A stretch of DNA of 64,000 bases, taken from Bacillota bacterium (GTDB lineage Bacteria; Bacillota; Clostridia; Saccharofermentanales; DTU023). Shown piece after piece: positions 25,892-34,287 of this stretch. Position numbers and translations under genes: made by a program. The DNA lies in assembly GCA_023389255.1 (NCBI GenBank), contig JAEWER010000019.1:62001-126000 (forward strand). The letters run 5' to 3'. The notes below the pieces were generated by a model. The model was not told where the DNA came from. It saw nothing but the letters and a program-made list of their open reading frames with translations, and ran no database searches. Each line of letters begins with the position of its first letter. Positions within the stretch are counted from its first letter, which is position 1.

Positions 25892-26706
25892 CTAAGCTAT
25901 ATGCCTTTGGGTCTTAGCAAAATTATAACCAAAAGACACACCGGCCAAAGATAAAGCAACGCCCAGTCCAGTATAAAAGTAAGCGATAAAGCTTGTTGGA
26001 GCTAAGTTAAAAACACGTAGCGTAATGCCTAAGGTCATCATGAAGGCCATAATCAAAAAAGATTTTAAATCGAAGAAGAGAAAGAAATATTGTTTTTGCT
26101 CTTTGGGATAGCGCAAAATACGCAAAGTATGTTTTTTTACCAGCTTGCTGAAAACTAAGAAGTGAAAGAGCAAGAAAACCAGTATGGACAAACATAAATG
26201 TAAAAAAGAAACTTGGTTTTGATAGGCAATAATGCCAATGCGCAAAATGTTAATACCTGCGATACGCTCGATCATGGCGGCAAAAGAACTGGGTTGAGAG
26301 ATAACAGACAAGGCTTTTTCGTCGGATAAAGCGATCTCTCGAATCGGGGTATCCCCAAATGCATCGCCTTGCGGTGATGTTTTTGTTGTCTCAAGTTTAG
26401 AAGCAAATTCAATTCTCTTACTCTCTTGTTTAGATTCTGTTATCTGTCGCGGAATTTTAATAGTGCCAAAACAAAGCAAACTGAGTAAAAAAGCAAAGGA
26501 ACTGTCCAGAGGACATAATTAGTCACGGGGCTCATATTGCTACCTTCGAGCGGTTCCTTTAAGTGAAAGAGAATCTGCTCAAAGCCCAGCACACCAAATT
26601 TTAGATAACACCATATCGAACTAGCGATCAGCCACAAACTTATGCATAAAAGTAGGCAGACCGGTAGGCTCAGGCGATAAGAATAATGTTTGTTTTGGAC
26701 TTTCAT
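25892..26706 (-). pseudogene. Frameshifted five-span membrane protein, LtaS-like membrane domain
   Basis: Two overlapping frames together look like one gene. The first (26706 to 26440, 88 residues) has two spans separated by KFGVLGFEQILFHLKEPLEGSN, which resembles the external loop of the LtaS/MdoB-type phosphoglycerol transferases, and it ends ALLKFRDR. The second (26479 to 25892) continues in the -1 frame with QITESKQESKRIEFASKL and three more spans; its only possible start is a TTG with no ribosome site. Joined, they give about 270 residues and five spans, the LtaS membrane plan, but no sulfatase-type catalytic domain follows. A sequencing error is the main alternative. There is no ribosome site at 26706. 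Confidence 0.5.
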
Positions 26707-26734
26707 GCAACTAATAATAACGCAAAAACACGTA

Positions 26735-26761
26735 AAAGGAGCACTGATTAAGTGCTCCTTT
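26735..26761 (-). terminator. Terminator downstream of the LPKTG protein gene
   Basis: An 11-bp stem AAAGGAGCACT / AGTGCTCCTTT with a five-base loop. Read on the minus strand it is followed by TTTTACGTGTTTTT. It lies about 120 bases past the stop of the surface-protein gene and just before the next minus-strand gene. The rest of 26707-26882 shows no gene. Confidence 0.65.
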
Positions 26762-26882
26762 AAACATCTAGTCGGGCTAGAAAAATTAGTCGATTACCGA
26801 ATGGCCTGTCGATCGCGTCGGGGACGACCTAATGCACTGCGATTAGTGTCCAGTCTATTTGTTATCGGCTTTTCAAGATCGA

Positions 26883-28502
26883 TTAATTCTCTTTGACTTT
26901 TTGTACAACTTTACCAGCAACGGCTGCGCCTGCAAGCAAGGTTAATACCAACAGGTAATTGGTGCTTTCTCCCGTCTTAGGTAAGGTCTTTTTGCCTTTT
27001 TCCTTTTGAACCGAAGTCGTATCTGAAGTCTTAGTTGCGGTCACTTTAGCTTGCATATTTTGTGAATTATCACTCACTTTACTGACATAGATCGGCTGCT
27101 TAGATATCTGAGGTTCAGACACGGCAGTGGCTTTGCCAGTCGGGTTAGGATTATTACTCGGTTCAGATGGTTTTACCACTGGTTGATCGGTATTCTTTAC
27201 GGTAGCTTTAACAGTAGTCGGCTTAGCTTCTGTTGGCTTAGCTTCTGTGGGTTTAACCTCTGTGGGTTTGGTTTCTGTTGGTTTAGCTGTCGTCTCTTCG
27301 GTCTCTAACTCTTCACCTTTGATCACAACATTGGTGATCATCATCTGTAAATCGTCCATCCGCATGGTAAGATTGCAGGTTAAGTTCCCTTTTTTGAGTT
27401 GCTGTAAAACCTTTTCATCTGCCTTAAATTTAAAAGTGCCTCGTTTCGGATCATAAGTGGCAGTTAACCCCTCGACCGATGTAGTCACTTCCTGGAAAAT
27501 ATGGAAATTAGGATCTTCGATAGCGAAAGCTTCACGCAGTAGTTCCGATATACGTTCGGTGCCTTTGTAAGGGGAGATCAATTCTTCACCGATAGTTATA
27601 TCGAGTGGATTAGCTGTTGAAGGTACGCTTTGATTGAAGAACTGGATACTGCCCACTCCTTCGTTTAAAAAAGCGATGAATTTATTGCTTAAATAATCCG
27701 CTACCTTAGAAAAATCAGCGATGCGGTTGCCGCTGGCATCAAAGGTCTCTAATTTCGGTAAATCTAAAATCACATCGATATTCTCGATCATGTTTGCAGA
27801 AATATCCAAAGTATCGAGTTCTTTGAAGTTGCTGACCACCGAAATGTCTTTTAACCCGTCGCTGACGATCGGATTGGTCTCATCACCTGCGACATGCACA
27901 TTGTAGTGTACGTCCAAGTATTTTAGATTGACTAAGGGAGCCAACGGTGAGATATCCTCGATCCAGTTGTTATATAACTTTAAGTGCTCGAGATTAGTCA
28001 AATTTGCTAGCGGAGCAACGTCGACGATACGGTTTCTGTCCAATTCCAAGAAAGTCAGTTTTTGCAACTGAGATAGAGGTGTTAAATCCGCTATTTCATT
28101 TTCACTCAGCAATAAACGCTCTAAATTGACAGCGTATTGGATACCTTCGATACTTTTGATCCCACGCGAAATAGCGAATTTAAAATCTGCGGTTCCTCTT
28201 AGATCATGGGCTGGTAAAAGTTCGTTAAACTGATTGATATCTAGCTCGGTCAATCCCGCTAATTCAGCTTTTGTAATCGCTTGATCTTCAGCTCTAGAGC
28301 GATCGATAGCTTTGTTTAAGAGAGCTTTAAATTTCGCGTCAGGAATATTTACGACATCAGCAGAATTGTTTGTTTCTTCCTCAGGGACAGCAGGAGTAAT
28401 CTCTTCTGCTCTCGTCTGTTTGTTCGGTCGCAAAAAGACTGCCGTCACAACCAAAACTGTTACTAAAAATAAAGATAACAATTTTAAAATAGGGTTTTTC
28501 AT
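26883..28502 (-). CDS. Internalin-like leucine-rich-repeat surface protein with LPKTG anchor
   Basis: A 539-residue protein with an N-terminal signal segment (LLSLFLVTVLVVTAVFL), then an internalin-type cap (VVNIPDAKFKALLNKAIDR...ITKAELAGLTELDI) and about six 22-residue leucine-rich repeats (LERLLLSENEIADLTPLSQL, LTFLELDRNRIVDVAPLANL). A middle domain and a Thr/Pro/Lys-rich spacer with KPTE repeats follow. It ends LPKTGESTNY, a hydrophobic segment and KVKEN, a sortase A type anchor. It probably mediates adhesion; the sortase is not in the window. AGGAGG precedes the ATG at 28502. Its base composition is visibly richer in G and C than its neighbours, as is that of the permease fragment upstream. 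Confidence 0.9.
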   Translation of the reverse strand: MKNPILKLLSLFLVTVLVVTAVFLRPNKQTRAEEITPAVPEEETNNSADVVNIPDAKFKALLNKAIDRSRAEDQAITKAELAGLTELDINQFNELLPAHDLRGTADFKFAISRGIKSIEGIQYAVNLERLLLSENEIADLTPLSQLQKLTFLELDRNRIVDVAPLANLTNLEHLKLYNNWIEDISPLAPLVNLKYLDVHYNVHVAGDETNPIVSDGLKDISVVSNFKELDTLDISANMIENIDVILDLPKLETFDASGNRIADFSKVADYLSNKFIAFLNEGVGSIQFFNQSVPSTANPLDITIGEELISPYKGTERISELLREAFAIEDPNFHIFQEVTTSVEGLTATYDPKRGTFKFKADEKVLQQLKKGNLTCNLTMRMDDLQMMITNVVIKGEELETEETTAKPTETKPTEVKPTEAKPTEAKPTTVKATVKNTDQPVVKPSEPSNNPNPTGKATAVSEPQISKQPIYVSKVSDNSQNMQAKVTATKTSDTTSVQKEKGKKTLPKTGESTNYLLVLTLLAGAAVAGKVVQKVKEN

Positions 28503-28623
28503 ACTTACCTCCTACAGGTATCGTACTAAGAAAAACTCTTTGAATTATTCTTTATTCTTATCGTTCTCGCTTCTAGGTGATCTGCCAACACCTGTGCTAG
28601 CAAATCTTAGTTAAGGCAGTGAA

Positions 28624-29067
28624 TTATTGAGTGCGAATCGCTTCTAACGCCGACAAGCGCATCGCACGACGGGCGGGTAAAATACCTGAGACCATACCGA
28701 TCAAGGTGGCAAAAACCATGCCGATCAGCACTAACCATAACGGTATCAACATCAATCTATTGCCCAACATACCGATCGCAGCTAGCTGGCCGGTCGAAGC
28801 CATAAAAGTATTCACACCGTAGCTCACCAACAGACTTAAAACACAACCGCCTAAACCGCAAATAAAGCCGATCAATGCCGCTTCACAGAGGAAAATATTT
28901 CGGATCCAGCTCAGACGGCAACCCAAAACTTTAAAAACACCAATCTCTTTGGTGCGTTCGTAGATAGACATCATCATCGTGTTGGCGATGCCGATCGCAG
29001 CTACGAGCAAAGAGATTAACCATACAAGACAAGCGAGTAAAAGTAAGTACTTAGGTTTGACCTTCAT
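28624..29067 (-). CDS. Truncated MacB/FtsX-type ABC permease, C-terminal membrane part only
   Basis: A 147-residue protein equal to just the last third of a MacB-type permease: three spans with GIANTMMMSIYERTKEIGVFKVLGCRLSWIRNIFLCEAA and ILPARRAMRLSALEAIRTQ at the end. The N-terminal span and external domain are missing. Nevertheless an intact AGGAG lies six bases before the ATG at 29067. It may be a remnant or a reduced permease. No ATPase or adaptor is adjacent. Its GC-richer composition matches the surface-protein gene downstream, suggesting they arrived together. Confidence 0.65.
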   Translation of the reverse strand: MKVKPKYLLLLACLVWLISLLVAAIGIANTMMMSIYERTKEIGVFKVLGCRLSWIRNIFLCEAALIGFICGLGGCVLSLLVSYGVNTFMASTGQLAAIGMLGNRLMLIPLWLVLIGMVFATLIGMVSGILPARRAMRLSALEAIRTQ

Positions 29068-29192
29068 GTAATTCTCCTGCAATTAACAACTCAGATAGTA
29101 TGTTCGTCTGAGCGATGAGCGTCAAGCTAGGTTATTTGCTGGCTTACCTGCTACTTTGCGTTAAAATTAAGAAAAAAGTATCGAGGTACAAA

Positions 29193-30125
29193 GTGCGTTT
29201 TTTGAATTTTGGTTCACTCAACATCGATAAAGTGTATAGCGTTGAGCAGTTTGTAGCAGAAGGTGAAACGGTATCTTGTCTGTCTTTGCATACTTTTGCT
29301 GGAGGCAAGGGGTTAAATCAAGCAATTGCTTTAGCTAAAGCAGGAGCAGAAACCTATCAAGCAGGTGGTGTAGGGGATGATGGCGAATTGCTGGTAAAAA
29401 CCTTGCATGAAGCAGGTGTCAGCACTAAGTGGCTGGAAAAAAGAAATGTGGATAGCGGGCATGCTGTGATTCAAGTTAATTCGGAAGGTAAGAATTGTAT
29501 TTTGATTGCACCTGGTGCGAACTATGGCAATTCGATTGAGTATATCAGCTGTGTTTTAACAAATTTTAGCGCTGGTGATGTTTTGCTTTTACAAAATGAA
29601 ATTGACCAAAATCATGAGATTATGCAACAAGCTAAAGCTAAGGGATTAAACATAGCATTAAACCCGTCACCACTAAACGAAGCCATTTTTGCTTTAGATC
29701 TCAGCTTGGTGGATATTTTATTGCTCAATGAACATGAAGCGCTCGCGTTAGCAGAGAAAAAGCAACTATTAAAGCAAAAACTTAATCCGCAAACTGATTA
29801 TACGGAGCTACTCGCGCTACTCTGTGAGCACTTACCTCAATGTCTAATTGTTTTGACCCTGGGTAGTGTGGGAGCTATTTGCCAAAAATTTGGACAGGAA
29901 GCAGTTTTTCAACCGGCATTCAAAGTAAAAGCGGTTGATACTACGGCAGCTGGTGATACTTTTACAGGTTATTTCCTTGTATCCTACCTATCTACTAGCG
30001 ATCTTAAACACGCACTAAAAATGGCTAGCTTAGCCTCTGCTATTGCAGTAACTAGAGCTGGAGCTGCTCCAAGCATACCGCTTAATGAAGAGGTTTTAAG
30101 CAAAGCCAAAGAACTTAATGTTTAG
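29193..30125 (+). CDS. rbsK: Ribokinase
   Basis: A 310-residue PfkB-family sugar kinase that phosphorylates ribose at O5. The start is a GTG at 29193 with GAGG six bases upstream; the open frame runs back to 29115 but adds non-family residues. Motifs: FLNFGSLNIDKVYSVEQF, AGGKGLNQAIALAKAG, VLTLGSVGAICQ and the anion-hole/catalytic VDTTAAGDTFTGYF. No ribose transporter or pyranase is adjacent. The last 11 bases overlap a small gene on the opposite strand. Confidence 0.9.
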   Translation: MRFLNFGSLNIDKVYSVEQFVAEGETVSCLSLHTFAGGKGLNQAIALAKAGAETYQAGGVGDDGELLVKTLHEAGVSTKWLEKRNVDSGHAVIQVNSEGKNCILIAPGANYGNSIEYISCVLTNFSAGDVLLLQNEIDQNHEIMQQAKAKGLNIALNPSPLNEAIFALDLSLVDILLLNEHEALALAEKKQLLKQKLNPQTDYTELLALLCEHLPQCLIVLTLGSVGAICQKFGQEAVFQPAFKVKAVDTTAAGDTFTGYFLVSYLSTSDLKHALKMASLASAIAVTRAGAAPSIPLNEEVLSKAKELNV

Positions 30126-30243
30126 ATAAAAACTTGCGAATAATTACAGCAATAATCGCTACAACAAAGAGAATTAAAGCAAAGATCAAAAATTTATTGG
30201 ATTCGCCAGTTATTGGTAAAGCTGAAAGCAACAGAGAAAACAT
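30115..30243 (-). CDS. 42-residue LPITG sorting-signal microprotein
   Basis: A small gene shorter than usual annotation cut-offs. The product starts MFSLLLSALPITGESNKF, continues with a hydrophobic segment (about residues 18-35) and ends RKFLSKH. This is a complete cell-wall sorting signal, LPXTG then membrane segment then positive tail, with only eight residues before the motif. LPITGES closely matches the LPKTGES of the surface protein at 26883. GTGAGG lies four bases before the ATG at 30243. It overlaps the end of ribokinase tail to tail. It may be a functional sortase substrate or the surviving end of a larger surface protein. Confidence 0.6.
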   Translation of the reverse strand: MFSLLLSALPITGESNKFLIFALILFVVAIIAVIIRKFLSKH

Positions 30244-30248
30244 AGTTA

Positions 30249-30284
30249 CCTCACGAAGTTTTTCTCAAATTTTAGCACGTGAGG
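30249..30284. promoter_or_regulatory. Inverted repeat covering the ribosome sites of two divergent genes
   Basis: CCTCACG (30249-30255) and CGTGAGG (30278-30284) form a 7-bp inverted repeat with a 22-base spacer. One arm contains the Shine-Dalgarno sequence of the minus-strand microprotein, the other lies just upstream of the AAAGGAG of the plus-strand amidohydrolase. Confidence 0.4.
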
Positions 30285-30302
30285 AAAGGAGATAGCATAG
30301 CA

Positions 30303-31487
30303 ATGTTAAACCTAAGTGAAAGCAAGCAAAAAATATTAGATGAATTGGTAGCCAAAGAAAAAGATTTTCTTTTACAGCTGAGAAGAGAACTTCACCTAAA
30401 ACCAGAACTATCTGGCAAAGAATATCAGACTAGCAAATTTATTAAAGAGCAACTAAAAAAGTGGCAAATTCCCTATCAAGAGATTGCTCCCACCAGTATT
30501 TTGGGGGTGATTGACAGTCAAAAACCCGGTCAAAATGTTGCGCTAAGGGCTGATATTGATGCCTTGCCCTTAACTGAAAAAGCAGATGTAGCTTTTAAAT
30601 CAGAAAATGAGGGAGTGATGCATGCCTGTGGCCACGATGCACATATGGCGATGCAATTGGTTGTAGCTAAAATTCTAGCTGAACATAAAGATCTATTTAC
30701 AGGTAAGATCTATCTCATCTTTGAATCAGGTGAAGAAGATGCCAGTGGTATTGATTACGTGATCAAAGCACTCAAAGCAGAGCCGATTGATTATATATAT
30801 GGTACGCATGTTGCTAGCTTTCAAGAAATAGGTGAAGCGAGTTGTTTAAGTGAAGCGGTGATGGCTGGTCAATACATACTGAGATTGACCATTAAAGGTA
30901 AGAGTGGACATGGGGCAAGACCAGATTTGGCGCAAAGCCCAATTGTTGCAACAGGCATGATTTTACAGGCACTGCAGGCAGGCTGGATGCATATTCTAGA
31001 TTTAAGAAAACCTGTAACATTCTCCTTTGGTACAGTTCATGGTGGCTTTGCTCACAATGTTATCCCCGATGAGGTAGTTTTGACAGGAACTATGCGCTTT
31101 TTCGATGAAGAAGCTGGCAAAGTGGCGCTTGAGCTGTGGCAAAAACTTGTCTTAGAAACGGCTACACTTTATGGCACCAAAGCGGAAATCGAAATTGTTA
31201 AATTTATTCCTCCGGTCAAGAATGATGTATCTTTGGCTGATTTGGTCAGAGAGTTACAAACAGATCTAGGGTTAAAACAGGCGCAAGAAGCAAAATGGAA
31301 TGCATCAGAAACTTTTGCTAAATACCAAGAGATAGCGCCTAGTGTGTTCACCTTTTTGGGATGTGCCAATCAGAGTAAAGGCATGATCTATGGTCATCAC
31401 CATGAACAGTTTATGGTGGATGAAGATTGTCTGACAGATGGTGTAAAACTAGCCCTTAGAACAACTTTGTCTCTTTTACAAGCCTAA
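30303..31487 (+). CDS. M20-family amidohydrolase (N-acyl amino acid / hippurate hydrolase type)
   Basis: A 394-residue metal-dependent amidohydrolase. The ATG at 30303 follows AAAGGAG by 11 bases. Motifs: LRRELHLKPELSGKEYQTSKFI, ALRADIDALPLTE, MHACGHDAHMAMQL (metal-binding Cys, His, Asp and His), FESGEEDASGID (catalytic Glu) and KGKSGHGARPDLAQSPIV in the dimerisation domain. Family members cleave N-acyl amino acids or amide side chains; the substrate is not identifiable. It is followed 47 bases later by metG, with no terminator seen. Confidence 0.88.
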   Translation: MLNLSESKQKILDELVAKEKDFLLQLRRELHLKPELSGKEYQTSKFIKEQLKKWQIPYQEIAPTSILGVIDSQKPGQNVALRADIDALPLTEKADVAFKSENEGVMHACGHDAHMAMQLVVAKILAEHKDLFTGKIYLIFESGEEDASGIDYVIKALKAEPIDYIYGTHVASFQEIGEASCLSEAVMAGQYILRLTIKGKSGHGARPDLAQSPIVATGMILQALQAGWMHILDLRKPVTFSFGTVHGGFAHNVIPDEVVLTGTMRFFDEEAGKVALELWQKLVLETATLYGTKAEIEIVKFIPPVKNDVSLADLVRELQTDLGLKQAQEAKWNASETFAKYQEIAPSVFTFLGCANQSKGMIYGHHHEQFMVDEDCLTDGVKLALRTTLSLLQA

Positions 31488-31534
31488 GATCAGTACTAAA
31501 CTAAAGAGATATTAGCTAAGAAAGAGGAGATGCT

Positions 31535-33541
31535 GTGAAAAAGCAAGATCGCTTTTATGTAACAACGCCCATCTACTATCCTAGTGGCAGTTTAACTGTG
31601 GGCAACACATACACAACTGTAATTGCTGATGCCCTTGCCAGATACCAAAGAATGCAAGGCAAAGAAGTCATGTTTTTAACCGGTACCGACGAACATGGCC
31701 AAAAACTACAAAAGGTTGCTGAGGCAAGAGGAGTCGCACCTAAAGCTCACGTAGACGAAATGGCTGAAGAGATCAAAGAGCTGTGGCGCTTGATGAATAT
31801 TTCTTACGATCACTTCATCAGAACCACTGATCCTGAGCATGAAGCTGCCGTACAGCAAATTTTTCAACGCTTGTATGATCAAGGGGATATCTACAAGGGA
31901 GAATATCAAGGCTACTATTGTACTCCGTGTGAAGCCTACTGGACTGAAACCCAACTCAAAGACGGCAATTGTCCCGATTGTGGCAGAAAAGTAGAGATAA
32001 CTAAAGAAGAATGTTATTTTCTCAGACTTTCTAAATATGCAGACCGCCTGATTAAGTATTACGAAGAGCATCCTGAGTTCATTGAACCAAAGAGTAGAGC
32101 CAATGAAATGCTCAATAACTTTTTGCGTCCAGGATTAGAGGATTTAGCTGTTTCACGTACATCTTTTGATTGGGGTATCAAAGTACCATTTGATGAAAAG
32201 CATGTGATCTATGTATGGTTAGATGCATTGAGCAACTATATCACTGCCTTAGGTTATCCAGATAATAAAGAAAAGATGGAACGTTTTTGGCCTTGTGATT
32301 TGCACCTAGTAGGCAAAGACATCATCCGCTTTCACACTATTATTTGGCCGATTATTTTGATGGCACTTGATCTACCCTTACCTAAACAAGTTTTTGGGCA
32401 CGGTTGGTTACTTTTACAGGGCGATAAGTTGTCTAAATCCAAAGAACAAACTGGGGAACAGGTTACAGTAGTTGATCCGGTGCTCTTAAGTGAGGAATAC
32501 GGTGTGGATGCTATTCGCTACTTCTTGCTGAGAGAGGTTGCTTTTGGTCAAGATGGTAACTTTAGCAATGAAGCCTTGATCAAGCGTATTAACAGCGATT
32601 TAGCTAATGATTTAGGTAACTTAGTCAGCCGTACTACCTCCATGATTCTCAAATATTTTGCTTTGGGTTTACCGGAGGAAGAAAAGAGAGAAAGCGCTCT
32701 GATTGACTCTGAGTTAAAAGAGTTTGGTGCCAAAACTTTTGCACAAGTAACGGCTGATTTAGATGCATTAGAAAGCTCTTTAGCATTGCATCATCTATGG
32801 CTTTACATTGGTCGCTTAAACAAATATATCGATGAAACGACACCTTGGATTTTAGCTAAAGATGAAGCTAAAGCGCCACGTTTGGCTGAGGTCTTATATC
32901 AATTAGCTGATGGCCTATATCGTGTTGCTACGATGCTCTATCCTTTCATGCCAGAAACTGCATATAAAATAGATCAATCTTTAGGTATTGAACGTGAACC
33001 TAAGGCAGATGGCAGTAATTTAGTGTGGCAAGATGCAGCTAAAGCTGGCACTTACGATGTAAGCTTAAAAATCAGTAAAGGTGAGTCGCTCTTCCCGCGC
33101 CTAGATGTTAAAGAGAGTCTAGCTAGTTTAACTGGTAAGTATCTTAAAACCAAAGAAAATCATGCTCAAAAAGATACAAAAAAAGAGCATGAATCAGTAG
33201 AAAAAGAAGCCAAAGACCTGATCAATTTTGCTGATTTTGACAAAGTAGAGATGAAAGTAGCCAAGGTACTTGCTTGTAGTAAAGTACCGAAGACAGACCG
33301 TTTATTGCACTTTGAACTCGACTTAGGAAGTGAAAAGCGAACCATTATTTCTGGTATTGCTGAGTACTATGAGCCACAGGAGTTGCTGGGTAAACACTTG
33401 GTGGTTGTTACTAATTTAGAACCTAGAAAAATGCGGGGCATCCTATCTCAGGGCATGATTCTTTCAGCATCTAAACCCGATGGTAGTCTAGAAGTGATTG
33501 AAGTTTCAGAGAGTATACCAGAGGGATCGGTTTTAGCTTAA
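31535..33541 (+). CDS. metG: Methionyl-tRNA synthetase with C-terminal tRNA-binding domain
   Basis: A 668-residue enzyme that charges tRNA-Met. The GTG at 31535 follows GAGGAG. The HIGH position reads LTVGN (within YYPSGSLTVGNTYTTV), a variant of the class I signature, and the second motif is DKLSKSKEQ. A zinc knuckle CTPCEAYW...CPDCG is present. The anticodon-binding region is followed by a C-terminal OB-fold tRNA-binding domain (about 565-668, INFADFDKVEMKVAKV...RKMRGILSQGMILSA). No T-box leader fits in the short upstream gap. Confidence 0.96.
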   Translation: MKKQDRFYVTTPIYYPSGSLTVGNTYTTVIADALARYQRMQGKEVMFLTGTDEHGQKLQKVAEARGVAPKAHVDEMAEEIKELWRLMNISYDHFIRTTDPEHEAAVQQIFQRLYDQGDIYKGEYQGYYCTPCEAYWTETQLKDGNCPDCGRKVEITKEECYFLRLSKYADRLIKYYEEHPEFIEPKSRANEMLNNFLRPGLEDLAVSRTSFDWGIKVPFDEKHVIYVWLDALSNYITALGYPDNKEKMERFWPCDLHLVGKDIIRFHTIIWPIILMALDLPLPKQVFGHGWLLLQGDKLSKSKEQTGEQVTVVDPVLLSEEYGVDAIRYFLLREVAFGQDGNFSNEALIKRINSDLANDLGNLVSRTTSMILKYFALGLPEEEKRESALIDSELKEFGAKTFAQVTADLDALESSLALHHLWLYIGRLNKYIDETTPWILAKDEAKAPRLAEVLYQLADGLYRVATMLYPFMPETAYKIDQSLGIEREPKADGSNLVWQDAAKAGTYDVSLKISKGESLFPRLDVKESLASLTGKYLKTKENHAQKDTKKEHESVEKEAKDLINFADFDKVEMKVAKVLACSKVPKTDRLLHFELDLGSEKRTIISGIAEYYEPQELLGKHLVVVTNLEPRKMRGILSQGMILSASKPDGSLEVIEVSESIPEGSVLA

Positions 33542-33558
33542 AAGAGTTAGAGGAAGAT

Positions 33559-34287
33559 ATGTACGAAGCAGATCTAGCAGTCAAGATCTTGGTGATAGAA
33601 GACGATCTCGATATCAATGAGTTGCTCTGCACTATTTTGCAACGTGCAGGCTATGTTGTTGAAAGAGCTTTCAATGGCAGAGAAGGCCTAGCTAAATTTG
33701 AAGCGTGCAAAGATCTAGCGCTAGTTCTGCTAGACTTAATGCTTCCAGGCAAAATGGGAGAGGATGTAATCAAAGAGATTAGGAAAACAAGTCTTATTCC
33801 TATTATTGCAGTATCTGGTAAGGCGTATATTGCAGATAAAGTGCGTGTCTTTGATTTAGGTGGCGACGATTACATCACGAAGCCATTTCATAAGGAAGAG
33901 ATTTTATCGCGCGTAAGAGCAGCTTTACGCAGAAGAAATATCTATGATCAAGTAGCAGAAAAAAGCAAAGTAAAAAACGAACTGGAAACAGGCGAGATTA
34001 AGGTCGAAAAGCTGAGTATCAATTTAGGTGAGCATGTAGCGAAATATGGAGACAAACCATTAGATCTCACGCAAACACAGTTTGCCTTGCTCAAAGTGTT
34101 TATGCAAAACCCACGCCATGCCTTTACTAGAGATCAGCTCTATCGAGAAATTTGGGGAGAAGAAACCTACCAAGACGATAATACGATCAATGTTCATGTG
34201 AGCAACTTGCGCAAGAAACTCAAAGAAATATCGGGAAAAGATATTATCATCACGGTTTGGGGGATAGGTTATAAATTGGTGCTGTAA
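33559..34287 (+). CDS. OmpR/PhoB-family response regulator
   Basis: A 242-residue two-component regulator. The receiver domain has the acidic pocket VIEDDLDINE, the phosphoacceptor Asp59 in LVLLDLMLPGKMG and Lys in DYITKPFHKEEIL. The C-terminal winged helix has LTQTQFALLKVF, FTRDQLYREIWGEE and NTINVHVSNLRKKLKE. No histidine kinase is adjacent; one at 45384 has no regulator next to it and is a possible partner. The stop overlaps the tatD start (TAATG). Confidence 0.92.
   Translation: MYEADLAVKILVIEDDLDINELLCTILQRAGYVVERAFNGREGLAKFEACKDLALVLLDLMLPGKMGEDVIKEIRKTSLIPIIAVSGKAYIADKVRVFDLGGDDYITKPFHKEEILSRVRAALRRRNIYDQVAEKSKVKNELETGEIKVEKLSINLGEHVAKYGDKPLDLTQTQFALLKVFMQNPRHAFTRDQLYREIWGEETYQDDNTINVHVSNLRKKLKEISGKDIIITVWGIGYKLVL

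Noticed and set aside
27200..27320. Repeated GTTGGCTTAGCTTCTGT units as a possible CRISPR or phase-variable repeat
   Set aside because: They encode the KPTE wall-spanning repeats of the LPKTG protein in frame and are not separated by unique spacers.
31488..31534. T-box leader before metG
   Set aside because: The gap is only 47 bases, too short for a T-box, and no conserved element is seen.
32146..32164. Partial parS-like sequence GTTTCACGT in metG
   Set aside because: Only half of the palindrome is present.
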